This document shows positions 4,180 through 6,147 of a stretch of DNA of 6,147 nt, one piece after another. The stretch lies in assembly GCA_029553845.1 (NCBI GenBank), contig JAKPKF010000229.1, forward strand, positions 1 to 6,147, read 5' to 3'. The position numbers and the translations under genes were made by a program. The notes beneath the pieces were generated by a model. The model had not been told where the DNA came from, ran no database searches, and was given only the letters and a program-made list of their open reading frames with translations. Origin of the DNA: a bacterium (GTDB lineage Bacteria; Patescibacteria; Dojkabacteria; SC72). The stretch's first letter is position 1. Each line of letters begins with the position of its first letter.

Positions 4180-6147
4180 TATGCACTTCCTGGTAGGCAA
4201 ACATTATGTAGAGAAACTGAGTTAATTACAAATTTAATCATTGGAATTGGTGTAATAAAGAAATAAGAAGCAACGTTTATTACAAAACCACCTCCACCAC
4301 CAGACGTAGACACTGTAACCACAGGATGAAATTCTGGCCCAATAGGTGCACCAGGGCAATTATATTCATCTGTTTCAAGTTCAGGTGATGGAGCTATCCA
4401 ATTCCAAGCAAGTGGTCCAGGCCAATTTTTAATTCCATTAAGAGTTATGGTTCTTCCACCTCCACCACTAACAAACTCAAAAACATATCCAGCTTTTACT
4501 TTCACCCATCTTCCAGCCCAGTTAGGGTTAAGATTAATCTTAGTCCCAAACAACCATTCAACATTAACACTGCCAGAGAATTGTCCTGTAACAACAGAGT
4601 ATATCCCATTGCCATACTTCATCCACTCTACCGTATCTGTCGCCCAGCTATTCCAAGGATGTCCAGTACCGATCATTGCACTTACCCCAGTAACTAAATG
4701 CAACTTTTCAGAACTCGGAAGCATAATCCTTATTCCGCATATCTCAGTATTACCGATATTATCAAAAGTACCAGATCGAACAAATTGAGAGGTTACAGGG
4801 TCTTTTACTCCTGTTGCGACAATAGAGCCATCACAAGCATAAGCCTGAACTGTGTAACTTGTATCTGTATTACTTAATACCCACGGGTCTGATGGAGTTG
4901 CTCTTGTGTAAACACTTCCTCGTATTTCATATCTTGTTTTATTTGCATGATCTACACTACGCAACACTCCCCGCATCCCTAATTTTACTTTACTATAGGC
5001 ATCAGCACTTAACTCAACTCCTGACCCATAAGTACCAGTATAAGGCCCGTTTTGTCCTGCGTCTGTTAGACACGTAGGTGTTGCTCCTTCTTCTGGAGAA
5101 GGTATAACTGGTTCCGGTGGCACATAAGGGGGATTCCAATTCCAATTTCCTGGCGTTGGTGGAGGAGTCAGACCAGGCCAGCTGTAATCTTCAAAATCCG
5201 GTATCTCAATATTAGGCAATCCCTCTAGCATTGGTGGGATAACTTCGATGGTGATACCCGGATTAAAAGGTATCGTACCTTCCTGTCCCGAACCTGTTTC
5301 ACCTTCACATTCTAATACCGTAGATAGAATTCCTGTGGAATTATCGAATCTGTGCTCTATTCTGTTGATTACTAATTTATAGTTAGTAAGAGAGATTTCC
5401 TTTGCGTTATGAGTAGAGCTTACAGTAATATCAATATAGTGATTAGTATTAATATCAATCATAGGGTTGAAAGCAGATAGTTCTAAATCTATAACTCTAA
5501 ATGGATTATTCATTCTGGCATAAATTAATCCTGATAAATTATTCGCATGTGTTTGATTATCAAGAAGAAGTCGATCTTGAGAATAGGATAATCCTAATCT
5601 GCTCATTACGGCACCGGGAGCTTTTGAGAATAAAGGATCTGCTGTATCATCTCGAATACCAGATATAGATACGATTGTTACTGGCAAGGATATTATTCTA
5701 TCCATTGTAAGGGGATCGAGCCAATCTCCACTATCAAGACTTATCACAGTAGAATATGATCTACTTGCAGGGACAATAAATTGAGAAGGCACTTTACAGA
5801 ATATTCTTCCATATCGATCAGAAGTAATTTCAGCAAGTAGAGTTTCATAAGCAAAGGTTTTTATCTGGTCCCACAAAGAAGCTAACTGAGCATCTAGAGA
5901 ATATACAATCTTCGTATCTCCGGTAGGATAGAAATCAGAGAAATTTAAAACAGTAGTTCTCCATTCTAAGAAATGCCATAATCCTTTATCAACTGTTAGG
6001 TTTTGGAATTGAGTCCATGCTGTTGGAGTTGCAGTAACCAGCTCCATTCCACTAGGATATCCTGTTTCTTGTTTTAACCAATAATGTAATCCTGATACTC
6101 TCATTTGTACTTCTGAATATTCAGGCGATACTCGTACAGTTTCTTCA
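4179..6147 (-). CDS. Tail hub / tail-tip-like protein with Pro-rich linker, 5' end outside window
   Basis: The frame stays open to the window edge: 14 further codons (EETVRVSPEYSEVQ) precede the first ATG at 6104, which lacks a good ribosome site, so the true start is upstream. Counting from that ATG, residues 1-270 look like a tail hub protein: LWDQIKTFAYETLLAEITSD and RYGRIF (77-102), then ARMNNPFRVIDLEL (196-209), and a closing VINRIEHRFDNSTGILSTVL segment (245-264), which resembles the final strands of gp27/Tal-type baseplate hub domains. A Pro/Trp-rich linker follows (about 309-340: TPPPTPGNWNWNPPYVPPEP). The C-terminal 300 residues match nothing I recognise. They contain two glycine runs (547-550, 602-606) and end in a hydrophobic stretch (FVINVASYFFITPIPMIKFV). 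The gene ends in TAA, overlapping the next ATG by one base. Role in closing the tail tube and carrying fibres is inferred from the domain pattern and the fibre genes that follow. Confidence 0.62.
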   Translation of the reverse strand, partial: EETVRVSPEYSEVQMRVSGLHYWLKQETGYPSGMELVTATPTAWTQFQNLTVDKGLWHFLEWRTTVLNFSDFYPTGDTKIVYSLDAQLASLWDQIKTFAYETLLAEITSDRYGRIFCKVPSQFIVPASRSYSTVISLDSGDWLDPLTMDRIISLPVTIVSISGIRDDTADPLFSKAPGAVMSRLGLSYSQDRLLLDNQTHANNLSGLIYARMNNPFRVIDLELSAFNPMIDINTNHYIDITVSSTHNAKEISLTNYKLVINRIEHRFDNSTGILSTVLECEGETGSGQEGTIPFNPGITIEVIPPMLEGLPNIEIPDFEDYSWPGLTPPPTPGNWNWNPPYVPPEPVIPSPEEGATPTCLTDAGQNGPYTGTYGSGVELSADAYSKVKLGMRGVLRSVDHANKTRYEIRGSVYTRATPSDPWVLSNTDTSYTVQAYACDGSIVATGVKDPVTSQFVRSGTFDNIGNTEICGIRIMLPSSEKLHLVTGVSAMIGTGHPWNSWATDTVEWMKYGNGIYSVVTGQFSGSVNVEWLFGTKINLNPNWAGRWVKVKAGYVFEFVSGGGGRTITLNGIKNWPGPLAWNWIAPSPELETDEYNCPGAPIGPEFHPVVTVSTSGGGGGFVINVASYFFITPIPMIKFVINSVSLHNVCLPGSA
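4186..4191 (-). promoter_or_regulatory. Ribosome binding site fixing the first fibre start
   Basis: AGGAAG on the minus strand, 6 bases before the ATG at 4179, lying within the last codons of the hub gene whose TAA shares its final A with that ATG. The in-frame TTG at 4200 lies upstream of this site and would add only seven residues, so it is rejected. Confidence 0.75.

Noticed and set aside
4180..4200. TTG start for the first fibre at 4200
   Set aside because: It adds only seven residues inside the previous gene, while the ATG at 4179 has AGGAAG at ideal spacing and a TAATG coupling.
4447..5077. Plus-strand open frames opposite the hub gene (113 and 72 codons)
   Set aside because: They are antisense shadows. 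The Pro-rich start of the first is simply the complement of glycine codons in the hub gene.
1..6147. CRISPR arrays, tRNA genes, insertion sequences, hairpin terminators
   Set aside because: No regularly spaced repeats, cloverleaf-like segments, transposase motifs or GC-rich stem followed by a T-run were found by eye on either strand.

Overview
The window reads as the tail-tip, host-recognition and lysis end of a tailed bacteriophage or prophage. Every gene I can support lies on the minus strand, so the transcription order runs from high to low coordinates. Genes are tightly packed, with 1-base TAATG stop/start overlaps or gaps of a few bases, and nearly every start has a purine-rich Shine-Dalgarno sequence. 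That is typical of a phage late operon. The host cannot be named. The AT-rich DNA, AGGA-type ribosome binding sites and a GH25-type lysin indicate a bacterial virus. TAA, TGA and TAG all end genes normally, so a standard or bacterial code fits.

In transcription order: (1) a large tail hub/tail-tip-like protein whose 5' end lies outside the window (4179-6147); (2) a long fibre-like protein with an N-terminal attachment-like region, a GTNTH motif, two copies of a YD/G motif and glycine runs (2605-4179); (3) a small beta-rich 114-residue protein of a phage structural type (2254-2598); (4) a 239-residue LamG / concanavalin-like lectin protein (1535-2254); (5) a second fibre-like protein with a tandem 44-residue repeat and a distinct C-terminal tip domain (419-1522); (6) three very small reading frames of 29, 40 and 23 codons, each with its own ribosome binding site (103-409); (7) the start of a GH25 lysozyme-type endolysin that runs off the window at base 1.

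The likely logic is that the hub closes the tail tube, fibre-like proteins and the lectin domain mediate adsorption, and the endolysin releases progeny. The most interesting parts are the microgene cluster between the fibre and the lysin (two members look like cut-off N-termini of larger proteins), the base-composition break inside the second fibre that falls at its tandem repeat, the LamG protein as a likely adsorption module, and an HxH motif in the first fibre. I see no clear evidence of a wholly new system. All functional names rest on motif recognition by eye, without database searches.
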